NCBI GenBank assembly: GCA_016839165.1
Contig: CP069300.1
Coordinates: 992,001 to 1,056,000 of the forward strand
Source of the DNA: Bradyrhizobium sp. PSBB068
Lineage (GTDB): Bacteria; Pseudomonadota; Alphaproteobacteria; Rhizobiales; Xanthobacteraceae
Reading direction: 5' to 3'
Length of the DNA: 64,000 bases
The position numbers were made by a program, and so were the translations under genes. Below, one piece after another: positions 26,693 to 34,466 of the stretch (its first letter is position 1; the number at the start of each line of letters is the position of its first letter). Under the pieces are notes generated by a model. It was not told where the DNA came from and searched no databases. It saw nothing but the letters and a program-made list of their open reading frames with translations.

Positions 26693-26722
26693 AAAAGCCG
26701 CCGGCTATGTCGGCGGCGGCTT
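26693..26722 (-). terminator. Probable terminator after the 26.7-kb secreted protein gene
   Basis: On the minus strand, a GCCGCCG / CGGCGGC stem is followed by four T. It lies about 25 bases past the stop at 26747 and before the start of the RNase T2 gene. Confidence 0.55.
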
Positions 26723-26746
26723 CTGCTTCAGCAATCCGTGGGAAAA

Positions 26747-27226
26747 TCAGGGCCGGGCGGCCTTGCAGGACGGGTTGTACGCCCAGTTGCGGTCGAGCCC
26801 GGCGACGCACCATTCGACGCCCTGGTCGATGCCGGCAAAGCCGCCGTCCTCGATGATCGAATAGTGTACCTTGCGCACCTTGCCGTCGCTCAACAGCGCA
26901 TCACCCGAGCAGTAGCGGCGCGGGATGTTGTCGGACTGCCAGGGGCGGAACGCGGTTTCGTGGATCCGGCTGAAGCCGGTGATGACGAGCGGCGAATTCC
27001 AGAAGGTGGCCTCCTTCTCATGGAATTGATCGCTGATGGCCCCCAGGGCCTTCTCGCATGGCGCCACGTTGCCGTCATAGCGCGGGCCCGACAGCCAGAA
27101 ATTCAACTCGAACGGATTGGCCGCCTGGGCCGTAGTACCCCCGAAAGCCAGCATGCCGACCAGGATTGCGGCACCGAGACCAAGCCTAGGTCCGAGTTTG
27201 TTGCGGGAGTTGAACAGGTTGCGCAT
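26747..27226 (-). CDS. Secreted protein of unknown function, 159 aa
   Basis: I do not recognise the family. The ATG at 27226 (GGTGGA ribosome site) gives a classical signal peptide (hydrophobic LGLGAAILVGMLAFGG, cleavage near AQAAN). The mature part has four cysteines (APCEKAL, RRYCSGD, VEWCVAG, NPSCKAA), which suggests two disulfides and a periplasmic location, and aromatic patches such as ELNFWLSGPRYDG. The frame extends upstream to 27514 but that part overlaps the divergent gene's promoter and looks like a shadow. Confidence 0.65.
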   Translation of the reverse strand: MRNLFNSRNKLGPRLGLGAAILVGMLAFGGTTAQAANPFELNFWLSGPRYDGNVAPCEKALGAISDQFHEKEATFWNSPLVITGFSRIHETAFRPWQSDNIPRRYCSGDALLSDGKVRKVHYSIIEDGGFAGIDQGVEWCVAGLDRNWAYNPSCKAARP

Positions 27227-27392
27227 GGGAATCCACCCGATTGTCCGATGCGGCGGACGGTGCCGCGAAGCCCCGGCAAGGTCAAGTGCAGCGCGGCAAC
27301 ACCTGCGGAGAAGTCCACCTTTAGCCGCCGGCGTGTTCTTTTCACCGTCGCCGTCGCACTCTATGTTGGCGTCAAGCGAAATGGAGTCTGCG

Positions 27393-27692
27393 ATGCGAAG
27401 GAAATTGGCCGCGTGCCTGGTTGCCGTTAGCGGGATGCTGGCCGTTGGTCCGGCGCAAGCCGACTGGTTGCAGCCGGTGCCGCCGTTCAAGGGCAATGAT
27501 ACCGGCGGGATCATCGCCTATTCACTGGCAACCCAGACCGACGCCCGGCAGCTCGCCGTCGATCACTGCGCCTCCTACGGCAAGGTCGTCAAATTCCTCG
27601 CGCTGCAGCGCTATCCGGGCGGCTACATCTCGTTCGCCTGCCGCTGGGTGCCCTATGGCTCGGCGCAGCGGCCGGTGCGCACACTCTACTGA
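27393..27692 (+). CDS. Small secreted protein of unknown function, 99 aa
   Basis: The protein has a signal peptide (MRRKLAACLVAVSGMLAVGPAQA) and a 75-residue mature domain with two cysteines (VDHCASYGK, SFACRWV) and the aromatic RYPGGYISFACRW segment. GGAG lies six bases before the ATG at 27393, supporting that start over an ATG at 27381. It is divergent from the 159-aa secreted protein and 42 bases upstream of the DUF3617 gene, with which it may be co-transcribed. Family not recognised. Confidence 0.65.
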   Translation: MRRKLAACLVAVSGMLAVGPAQADWLQPVPPFKGNDTGGIIAYSLATQTDARQLAVDHCASYGKVVKFLALQRYPGGYISFACRWVPYGSAQRPVRTLY

Positions 27693-27734
27693 GCGCCTCA
27701 AAATCCCTCGATCGTTCAGCCGGGAGCTCGCCGC

Positions 27735-28265
27735 ATGACCCGACAGCTTGCCTTGCTTGGCTCTGCCGTTTGCCTCGTCCTGTCCACCGGCGCCGCAAGC
27801 GCCGTTGACCTGCCGATCCGCAAGGCCGGTCTGTGGGAAATGAAGATGGTCCGCACCGGTGGGCAAATCCCGGAGGTGACCATGCAGCATTGCACCGACG
27901 AGACCACCGACAAGGACATGAGCACCGCGGCCTCTCCGTTGGCAAAGCAGGTCTGCTCCAAGCAGGACGTCCAGAAGACGGCGACCGGTTATGTCAGCGA
28001 CAGCGTTTGCGGCGTCGCCGGCGTCAACGTGACCTCGCATTCCGAGATCACCGGCGACTTCAATTCGGCCTATACGGTCAAGAGCACCTCGCATTCCGAA
28101 GGCGGCACCTCCGGCGCCCACGACGCCACCATGATCATCGAGGCGAAATGGCTCGGCGCCTGCAAGAGCGACCAGAAGCCCGGTGACATCATCATGCCCG
28201 GTGGCATGAAGATGAACATCAAGGACATGGAAAAGCTGAAGGGCCTGCTGCCCAAGCAGAAGTAG
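27735..28265 (+). CDS. DUF3617-family periplasmic protein
   Basis: The 176-aa protein has a signal peptide (ends GAASA) and the DUF3617 pattern: an opening RKAGLWEMKM strand, then cysteine-containing strands (QHCTDETTD, QVCSKQD, DSVCGVAG), an extended beta-rich centre and a final Lys/Met-rich helix (GGMKMNIKDMEKLKGLLPKQK). The family is probably periplasmic but has no assigned biochemical role. A hairpin follows at 28301. Confidence 0.75.
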   Translation: MTRQLALLGSAVCLVLSTGAASAVDLPIRKAGLWEMKMVRTGGQIPEVTMQHCTDETTDKDMSTAASPLAKQVCSKQDVQKTATGYVSDSVCGVAGVNVTSHSEITGDFNSAYTVKSTSHSEGGTSGAHDATMIIEAKWLGACKSDQKPGDIIMPGGMKMNIKDMEKLKGLLPKQK

Positions 28266-28300
28266 GACTGCGCCTTCGATCGCTGCCCGCGCGTTCGAGC

Positions 28301-28335
28301 ACGGCCTCTCACATGCGGAGAGGCCGTATTGCTTT
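28301..28335 (+). terminator. Hairpin terminator candidate after the DUF3617 gene
   Basis: ACGGCCTCTC (28301-28310) pairs with GAGAGGCCGT (28318-28327) and is followed by the weak T-rich ATTGCTTT. Confidence 0.5.
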
Positions 28336-28407
28336 GCGCCACCATCATTGCCGAGGGCTCGCCACAAGACTGCAAAGCAATTCTGCGCTGAAACGGCGCG
28401 CAGTCCA

Positions 28408-28605
28408 TCTGATCCTTCCCCATCACCCTGAGGAGCGCCACCGGGTCCGCGCGAAGCGCGGCCCGATGACAGGCTCCGCGCGTCGCGAAAGGTCGACGGC
28501 CCGACTGGTGGCCGCGCATCCTTCGAGGCTCGCCCAGCGGCGCAATTGCGCCGCAAGGCTCGCACCTCCAGCGACAAAGGCGAAGCCTTTGCGCGGGGAT
28601 GACGG
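28408..28605. repeat. Repeat-like intergenic block (CATCACCCTGAGGAGC ... GGGGATGA type)
   Basis: The block CCATCACCCTGAGGAGCGCC ... CATCCTTCGAGGCTCGCC ... GGGGATGACGG has several inverted arms (GCGCGAAGCGCG, GGCGAAGCC). From general knowledge it resembles a common rhizobial intergenic repeat, but there is only one copy here. With the tandem repeats at 28762 it makes up the 670-base gap before the TonB-receptor gene. Confidence 0.45.
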
Positions 28606-28761
28606 ATCCCACCGCTCGTTCGCATCATCCATTGGTGCGATGACGTCGACGGAGCGCGACATCGTCGAACGATCGTTGCGTACCTCACACTCGGGATGAT
28701 CTGAGAGAATGTGGACGCGTATCGAATGCGTCGCGATGCATGCGTGCTGCTGCGTCTCGCT

Positions 28762-28811
28762 TTGAATCGTTCCAGCATTGCACATCTTGAATCGCTCCAA
28801 TCTTGCGCATC
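28762..28811 (+). repeat. Two tandem 25-bp repeats upstream of the TonB-dependent receptor
   Basis: Units TTGAATCGTTCCAGCATTGC+ACATC (28762-28786) and TTGAATCGCTCCAATCTTGC+GCATC (28787-28811) follow each other without a gap and differ at five positions. A third, weak copy may lie at 28820-28844. They end about 125 bases before the receptor start, a position fitting an operator. Confidence 0.6.
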
Positions 28812-28934
28812 GTGCGTGCTTCAAGCGATTCTATTTTGCACGTGTGGAATTTCGCCGATCCCGTCGATAGAAGTCCGCCCCATTCGATGTCGCGCAATGA
28901 CGAACACGCGGCTCGATCAAGATCAGTCTGGGGG

Positions 28935-31250
28935 ATGTGTTCGGTGGGAATGACTTCGTCGTGGAGCAGGCGCAGCTTGCTCGCATCAACAGCTGCGATC
29001 AACGCAGCGTTTCTCGGTTCGGTGATGCTTGTGCCGGTGTGCGCAGACATCGCCAGCGCTCAGGCGCAAACCAGTCCTCCGCAAAACGATGTCAGCGTGC
29101 TTCCGCCGGTGACGGTGGAGCAACCCGGCGCTGCAAGAAAGCGCAGTGCCGCCGCTTCGACGCAGAACACCAGGGCTTCGCGCGCGGCCGCTGTGAATCG
29201 ACGCGGCATTGCCGCGGCGCCTGCGCCGAGCCAGGCTTCGCGCTCGCAAGCTGCCGCCGGCGCGATCGGTACGACGACCGGTTACGTCGCAACCGGCAGC
29301 ACGGCCGGCACCAAGACCAGCACGGCGCTGATCGAGACGCCTCAGTCGCTCTCGGTCGTCACGCAAAAGGAGCTCAGGGATCGCAACGTTCAGACGCTCA
29401 AGGACGCCGTCAATTACACGCCCGGCGTGACAACCACGGCGTTCGGCTACGATCCGCGGTTCGACAGTTTCTACATCCGGGGCTTCGATGCCACCTATAC
29501 CGGGATCTATCGCGACGGCCTGCGCCAGGGCGGCGGCAACTTCGCCATTCCCAAGATCGAGCCTTACGGTCTCGACAGCGTGTCGATCCTGCGCGGCCCG
29601 GCCTCGGGCCTCTATGGCCTTGGCTCTCCGGGAGGCATCGTCGATGTCACCACCAAGCGGCCGACGTTAACGCCGTTCGGCGAGGTGCAGCTGCAGGCCG
29701 GCAACTATGATCGCTATCAGGGCAGTTTCGATCTCGGTGGTCCGGTGCCTGGCAGCGATCAGCTGTACTACCGGCTGACCGGTCTGCTTCGTGACGCCAA
29801 GACCTGGTATCCCGGCAACGACGACGATCGCACCTATATCGCGCCGGCGGTGACCTGGCGGCCGGACGCCGACACGTCGTTCACGATCCTCAGCGAATAT
29901 CAAAGCAGCCGGACCGCCGCTAGCATCGGCAACTTCCGTACGCCCGAGGGACAATTGACCAACGTCTACTCGAACGATCCGGCCTTCAGCGCGATGGATC
30001 AGAAGCAGTACCGCATCGGCTATGCGTTCGAGCACAGTGTCGACGACGTCTGGACGGTGCGACAGAATTTCCGCTTCTATCAGGTCGACACCGATGCGCG
30101 ATACACGCAGGTCGATTCGATCGATAGCAGCACCAATCTCGCGTCGCGCTCCGCCTGGCGGATCCTGGATAGCTTCAACACGGTGACGCTCGACAACCAG
30201 GCCGAGGCCAAGTTCACGCTCGGCGCGATCAGGAACACGGCGCTGTTCGGCGTCGACTACGGGCACTCCACCTACAACGACAAGATCGGCTCCGGGCCGG
30301 CTCCGGATCTCAATCTTTTGACGATGAACTACGGCGCTCAGGCCATCGCGACGCCGGCCTTCTCAACCTTCAACAAGCAGTCGACCGACGAGGTCGGCGT
30401 CTACGCGCAGGAGCAGGCCAAGCTTGGCGGCTTCGTTCTGACGCTCAACGGCCGCCAGAGCTGGGTGTCGCAGACCACGACGGCCGGTCTCGACGGCGTG
30501 CCGTCGACGCAGAAGGTCGCCGCTTTCACCGGCCGCGCGGGCCTCGCTTACGTTTTCGACAGCGGCATCGCGCCCTATGTCAGCTACGCGACGTCATTCG
30601 CCCCGCAGGTCGGCGTCGACGTATCCGGGACACCATTCAAGCCGACCACCGGCGAGCAGAAGGAAATCGGCATCAAGTACCAGATGCCGCAAGTTCCGGT
30701 GTTGCTGACTGCCGCGGTGTTCGACATCACCCAGGACAATGTGCTGCGCACCGATCCCAACAGCATGGCGTTCCAGGCGGCCACCGGGCAGGTCGAGTCC
30801 AAGGGCGTCGAGCTCGAGGCGAAGCTCGCGCTGAAGCAGGGATTCGATCTCACCGCGGCCTACACCCATCTCAACGTCGTGATCATGCAGGGCAATCCCG
30901 ATACCACGGGCAATGAGCTGTCCGGCATTCCGCGAAATTCCTTCGCCGCCTTCGGCAAATACACCTTCCAGTCCGGCGTCCCCGTCGAAGGGCTCGGGCT
31001 CGGCCTCGGTGTCCGTTACATCGGGACCAACTTCGGCAACGACCAGAACACGTTCCAGAATGCGGCGACGACGTTGTTCGATGCCGTGATCGATTACGAT
31101 CTGGGCAGGCTGGATCGGCGCTTCCTCGGCGCCACCATGCGGCTGAATGCGACCAATCTGTTCGACAAGCACTACCAGACCTGCCAGTCCGGCTACTGCT
31201 ATGCCGGCGAGCGGCGTCAGGTGATCGGCACCTTGTCGTACCGCTGGTAA
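28935..31250 (+). CDS. TonB-dependent siderophore receptor
   Basis: This outer-membrane receptor of about 771 aa probably imports a ferric siderophore. After the signal peptide (ends IASAQA) comes a TonB-box-like VLPPVTV, a low-complexity Ala/Ser/Arg linker, then the plug domain (ETPQSLSVVTQKELRDRNVQTLKDA, VSILRGPASGLYGLGSPGG) and the 22-strand barrel, ending in aromatic Trp (VIGTLSYRW). The CQSGYCYAGERR segment near the end is typical of FhuA/FoxA-type receptors. The start is uncertain: ATG 28935 has GGGGG directly before it, and ATG 28950 and 28887 are alternatives. No siderophore genes are adjacent. Confidence 0.9.
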   Translation: MCSVGMTSSWSRRSLLASTAAINAAFLGSVMLVPVCADIASAQAQTSPPQNDVSVLPPVTVEQPGAARKRSAAASTQNTRASRAAAVNRRGIAAAPAPSQASRSQAAAGAIGTTTGYVATGSTAGTKTSTALIETPQSLSVVTQKELRDRNVQTLKDAVNYTPGVTTTAFGYDPRFDSFYIRGFDATYTGIYRDGLRQGGGNFAIPKIEPYGLDSVSILRGPASGLYGLGSPGGIVDVTTKRPTLTPFGEVQLQAGNYDRYQGSFDLGGPVPGSDQLYYRLTGLLRDAKTWYPGNDDDRTYIAPAVTWRPDADTSFTILSEYQSSRTAASIGNFRTPEGQLTNVYSNDPAFSAMDQKQYRIGYAFEHSVDDVWTVRQNFRFYQVDTDARYTQVDSIDSSTNLASRSAWRILDSFNTVTLDNQAEAKFTLGAIRNTALFGVDYGHSTYNDKIGSGPAPDLNLLTMNYGAQAIATPAFSTFNKQSTDEVGVYAQEQAKLGGFVLTLNGRQSWVSQTTTAGLDGVPSTQKVAAFTGRAGLAYVFDSGIAPYVSYATSFAPQVGVDVSGTPFKPTTGEQKEIGIKYQMPQVPVLLTAAVFDITQDNVLRTDPNSMAFQAATGQVESKGVELEAKLALKQGFDLTAAYTHLNVVIMQGNPDTTGNELSGIPRNSFAAFGKYTFQSGVPVEGLGLGLGVRYIGTNFGNDQNTFQNAATTLFDAVIDYDLGRLDRRFLGATMRLNATNLFDKHYQTCQSGYCYAGERRQVIGTLSYRW

Positions 31251-31251
31251 G

Positions 31252-31470
31252 CTAAAGCGGTATGAGTTTTGGTCGAAGCGGCCTAGCCCGGTCTTGGTTC
31301 ACCTCTCCCCGTCGGGGAGAGGTCGGATTGCGAAGCAATCCGGGTGAGGGCTCTTGCTTTCGCGATAGACCGTAAACCCTCACCCGATTTGCTGCGCAAA
31401 TCGACCTCTCCCAAGGGAGAGGTGAACCTTCAACGCCGTTCCAGCTCAACCTAATCTCATCATGCTTTAG
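31252..31470. repeat. CTAAAGC-ended palindromic element, copy C (complete)
   Basis: This 219-bp element starts CTAAAGCGGTATGAG at 31252 and ends at 31470 with the inverted copy CTCATCATGCTTTAG. The core (about 31297-31430) is the reverse complement of the cores at 13.4 and 15.8 kb. It fills the whole gap between two convergent genes, starting one base after the receptor stop codon and reaching into the histidine-kinase stop codon. Confidence 0.85.
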
Positions 31471-32852
31471 ACCGGCACCCGCACCGCGGCGCGCAGCCCG
31501 CCCATCGGGCTCTCGCTGAGCAGGATGTCGCCGCCATGCGAGCGCGCGATGTCGCGGGCGATCGCAAGCCCGAGGCCGCTGCCGCCTTCATCCTGGTTGC
31601 GGGCATCGTCGAGCCGCAGGAACGGCTTGAACACTTCCTCGCGCATGTCGGCGGGGATGCCGGGGCCGTCATCGTCGATCGTGATGTTGAGGTAGCGGTG
31701 GTCGCGCTGGCCGGTGATCGAGATCGTGTTGGCGTGGCGCGCCGCGTTGGAGACGAGGTTGGCGAGGCAGCGCTTGAACGAAGCCGGCTTCACCGTGACG
31801 ACCGGCAGGCCGTGGAATGCGACGGTTGCGGTGTGGCCGTGGCGCTCGGCGTCGCTGCGCAGCTCCTCCAGCGCCATCGCCATGTCGGTCGGTTGCGCGA
31901 CCTCGCCGGAATCGCCGCGCGCGAAGGCGAGGTAGTCTTCCAGCATCATCGACATCTCGTCGACGTCCTTGCGCATCGCGTCGATCTCGGGGCCTTCGCC
32001 GATCAGGGCCAGCTCGAGCTTGAAGCGGGTCAGGATGGTGCGCAGATCGTGCGACACGCCGGCCAGCATCGCGGTGCGCTGCTCGATCGAGCGCTCGACG
32101 CGCGCCTTCATCTCGATGAAGGCCTGCGCCGCGCGCCGCACCTCGCGCGCGCCGCGCGGCCGGAAGTTCGGCGCCTCGCGGCCCTTGCCGAAGCTCTCGG
32201 CAGCGTCGGCGAGCCGCAGGATCGGCTTGATCTGGTTGCGCAGGAACAGTACGGCGACGATCAGGAGGATCGTCGAGGTGCCGAGCATCCAGAAGATGAA
32301 GATCTCCGAATTCGAGGCATAGGCCGCGCTGCGCTGGGCGAAGATCCGCATCACGGAATCGTCGAGCTGCACGCGGATCTCGACCAGATTGGACTTGCCG
32401 ACGGTGTCGATCCAGAACGGACGGCTGATCTGGCGGCCGAGCTGCACCGAGAGCGTCTGGTCGAGCAGCGAGAAGAACGGCTTCGGTCCCGGCGGCGGCA
32501 TGTCGCCGGCGGGCAGGAAGTCGACCACCAGCTGCAGCTTCTGGGCGATGTGGCGAAGCTGGGCGCGGTCCTTGTCCTGCGGATAATTCTTGTAGACGTC
32601 GATCAGCGCGGCGATGTCGGACACCACCGCGGCCGACAGCCGCCGCGTCACCGTGTTCCAGTGCCGCTCCATGAACACGAACGCGACCACGGTCTGCAGG
32701 ATCACCATCGGCACGATCATGATCAGCAGCGCGCGGGCGTAGAGGCCGGTCGGCATCCAGCTCTTGAACGCATTGCCCATCCAGCCGTTCGCTTTCGAGA
32801 CGCGCTGCGAGGCGTTCTTGATCAGGGTCAGGCCGGAATCGAGCGTGCTCAT
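31467..32852 (-). CDS. EnvZ-like sensor histidine kinase
   Basis: This 461-aa membrane kinase has a first TM segment near residues 38-58, a periplasmic sensor region of about 120 aa, a second TM near 187-207 (FIFWMLGTSTILLIVAVLFL), HAMP, HisKA (AGVSHDLRTILTRFK with the phosphorylated histidine), then the HATPase N box (NLVSNAARHAN), DDGPGI and GSGLGLAIAR. It works with the OmpR-type regulator 9 bases upstream. Its TAA stop is the TAA of repeat copy C's terminal CTAAAGC. Confidence 0.92.
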   Translation of the reverse strand: MSTLDSGLTLIKNASQRVSKANGWMGNAFKSWMPTGLYARALLIMIVPMVILQTVVAFVFMERHWNTVTRRLSAAVVSDIAALIDVYKNYPQDKDRAQLRHIAQKLQLVVDFLPAGDMPPPGPKPFFSLLDQTLSVQLGRQISRPFWIDTVGKSNLVEIRVQLDDSVMRIFAQRSAAYASNSEIFIFWMLGTSTILLIVAVLFLRNQIKPILRLADAAESFGKGREAPNFRPRGAREVRRAAQAFIEMKARVERSIEQRTAMLAGVSHDLRTILTRFKLELALIGEGPEIDAMRKDVDEMSMMLEDYLAFARGDSGEVAQPTDMAMALEELRSDAERHGHTATVAFHGLPVVTVKPASFKRCLANLVSNAARHANTISITGQRDHRYLNITIDDDGPGIPADMREEVFKPFLRLDDARNQDEGGSGLGLAIARDIARSHGGDILLSESPMGGLRAAVRVPV

Positions 32853-32861
32853 GGCTGGATC

Positions 32862-33590
32862 TTATGGCGAGGCGACCAGGCGATAGCCGATGCCGCGGAC
32901 CGCCTGCAGGAACAACGGATTGGCGGGATCATGCTCGATCTTGCGGCGCAGGCGGTTGATCTGCACGTCGACCGCGCGTTCGTTGACGGTGCCGCCAGAG
33001 GTCAGCTCGGCGCGCGGCACGGTCTCGCCGGGGGCGCTGGCGAGGATGCGCAGCATCTCGCGCTCGCGGTCGGTGAGATGGATGATCTCCTCGCCCTGGC
33101 GCAGCTCGCTGCGCTCGATGTGGAAGATATAGGGGCCGAACGCGATCTGCTCGACGGTTATGACCTGCGGCGGCGCGGTGCGCTTGAGGATATTGCCGAT
33201 GCGAAGCACGAGCTCGCGCGGCTCGAACGGCTTGGCGACGTAATCGTCGGCGCCGATCTGAAGGCCCTCGATGCGGGCCTCCGCCTCATGGCGAGCGGTC
33301 AGCATGATGATCGGCACCGTGGAGGACGTGCGGATGAAGCGGGCGAGGTCGAAGCCGTTCTCGCCGGGCATCATCACGTCGAGGATCAGCAGGTCGAAAT
33401 GCAGCCCGAGCAGCTTGGCGCGGGCGTCGGTGGCGCTCATCGCCGTCGTGACGCGATAGCCCTCGCCGGAGAGAAAGCGCGACAACAGGTCGCGAATGCG
33501 GCGGTCGTCGTCGACCAGCAGGAGATGCGGTGCGTCGTCGGCCGGTTCGATCGGCGCGCGCATCATGGTTGCAGCCTGCACCAGGTTCAC
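32862..33590 (-). CDS. OmpR-family response regulator
   Basis: This 242-aa two-domain regulator has an N-terminal receiver with acidic pair LLVDDDRRI, phospho-acceptor in LLILDVMMPGENG and lysine in YVAKPFEP. Its C-terminal winged helix is OmpR/PhoB-type (LTDREREMLRILA ... VQINRLRRKIE ... VRGIGYRL). Its ATG overlaps the MarR stop by four bases. The 15-20 residue N-terminal extension before the receiver is longer than usual; a start at the MMRAP methionines would remove it. Confidence 0.92.
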   Translation of the reverse strand: MNLVQAATMMRAPIEPADDAPHLLLVDDDRRIRDLLSRFLSGEGYRVTTAMSATDARAKLLGLHFDLLILDVMMPGENGFDLARFIRTSSTVPIIMLTARHEAEARIEGLQIGADDYVAKPFEPRELVLRIGNILKRTAPPQVITVEQIAFGPYIFHIERSELRQGEEIIHLTDREREMLRILASAPGETVPRAELTSGGTVNERAVDVQINRLRRKIEHDPANPLFLQAVRGIGYRLVASP

Positions 33591-34135
33591 TCCCTTGCTT
33601 TTCTGCCGCCGCCGAAGATGGCTTCGAGCACCTTGTCCGGATCGTCGCGGTCGATCATCGCGCGGAGGAACTGGCGGACCGTCTCGACGCCGGCCGGATC
33701 GATGCCGGCGACCGCGCGATTGATGCGGTCGGTCTGCAGCCCTGCGAGCTTGGCGACCAGTGCCTCGCCCTTCGGCGTCGCGTAGAGCAGGCGCTGCCGG
33801 CGGTCGTTGTTGCCGGTCTTCTGCACGATGTAGCCCTCGTCCAAGAGCTGCTTGAGCACGCGTCCGAGCGATTGCTTGGTGATACGCAGCACGTCGAGCA
33901 GGTCGGCGACCTTCAGGCCGGGATAGCGGGTGACGAAGTGGATGACGCGGTGGTGGGCGCGGCCGAAGCCGAACGCCTCCAGCTCCTGGTCCGCGTCGCC
34001 GACAAAGTCGCGGTAGGCGAAGAACAAGAGCTCGATGATGTCCCAGCGCAGGTCGCGTCCACCCGCCGCAGGAGCATGATCATCTCCCTGCGAATCGGGC
34101 TTGGCAGCCATGCCTGAGAAATTTATGTCAGTCAT
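33587..34135 (-). CDS. MarR-family transcriptional regulator
   Basis: The 182-aa winged-helix protein has the MarR core: helix LRWDIIELLFFAYRDFVGDADQEL, recognition segment KVADLLDVLRITKQSLGRVLKQLLDEGYI and wing NNDRRQRLLYATPKGEAL. It heads a coupled operon with the response regulator and histidine kinase, so it probably regulates the same pathway or its own operon. The start is uncertain: ATG 34135 lacks a clear Shine-Dalgarno sequence, ATG 34111 and GTG 34177 are in frame. Confidence 0.88.
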   Translation of the reverse strand: MTDINFSGMAAKPDSQGDDHAPAAGGRDLRWDIIELLFFAYRDFVGDADQELEAFGFGRAHHRVIHFVTRYPGLKVADLLDVLRITKQSLGRVLKQLLDEGYIVQKTGNNDRRQRLLYATPKGEALVAKLAGLQTDRINRAVAGIDPAGVETVRQFLRAMIDRDDPDKVLEAIFGGGRKARE

Positions 34136-34466
34136 ATTGACGTATCTTGGGTTCAATGTTACAAAACTGCCTGTCACGACGAAACATTAGGTCGTTTCGT
34201 CCCCAACAGCGTTTGAGTCGGCCTGAAAGAGCCTGTGAGGCGGTTTGGGCCGCAAACTGGACTACCGTGCGATTGTCGAGCGGCATTTCGGCAAACATAC
34301 TGGACTTCAGCATTCCGCAAAAGCATGTCTAAACGGCATGTTGGCGATGGAAACCGGCCCGTGCGGCCGGTGGTGGTGAAGTCCGGGCCAGCCGAGCCTG
34401 ATGGCTCCGGGGGAAACAGGCCGGCGCCCGATATGGCGCCGGTTCCGACAGCGGAAAGCAAGAAAA
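34136..34466. other. Divergent promoter region between marR and ilvE, with two GC-rich hairpins
   Basis: The region must hold both promoters. On the ilvE side it has two strong hairpins, ACCGGCC/GGCCGGT near 34353-34371 and CCGGCGCC/GGCGCCGG near 34424-34444, neither followed by a T-run. An upstream frame from ATG 34325 contains three consecutive valine codons but runs on into ilvE without a stop, so an attenuator is not supported. Confidence 0.4.

Noticed and set aside
31252..31470. Insertion sequence interpretation of the CTAAAGC element
   Set aside because: At 170-220 bp with no transposase frame and no visible target duplication, it can only be a repeat or non-autonomous element.
31536..33785. 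749-codon open frame on the plus strand
   Set aside because: It is the antisense shadow of the histidine kinase, response regulator and marR genes and crosses three gene boundaries.
34325..34466. Possible BCAA leader peptide before ilvE (three consecutive GTG valine codons plus two hairpins)
   Set aside because: The frame has no stop before ilvE and runs about 380 bases into it, neither hairpin has a T-run, and there is no terminator, so the parts of an attenuator are missing.
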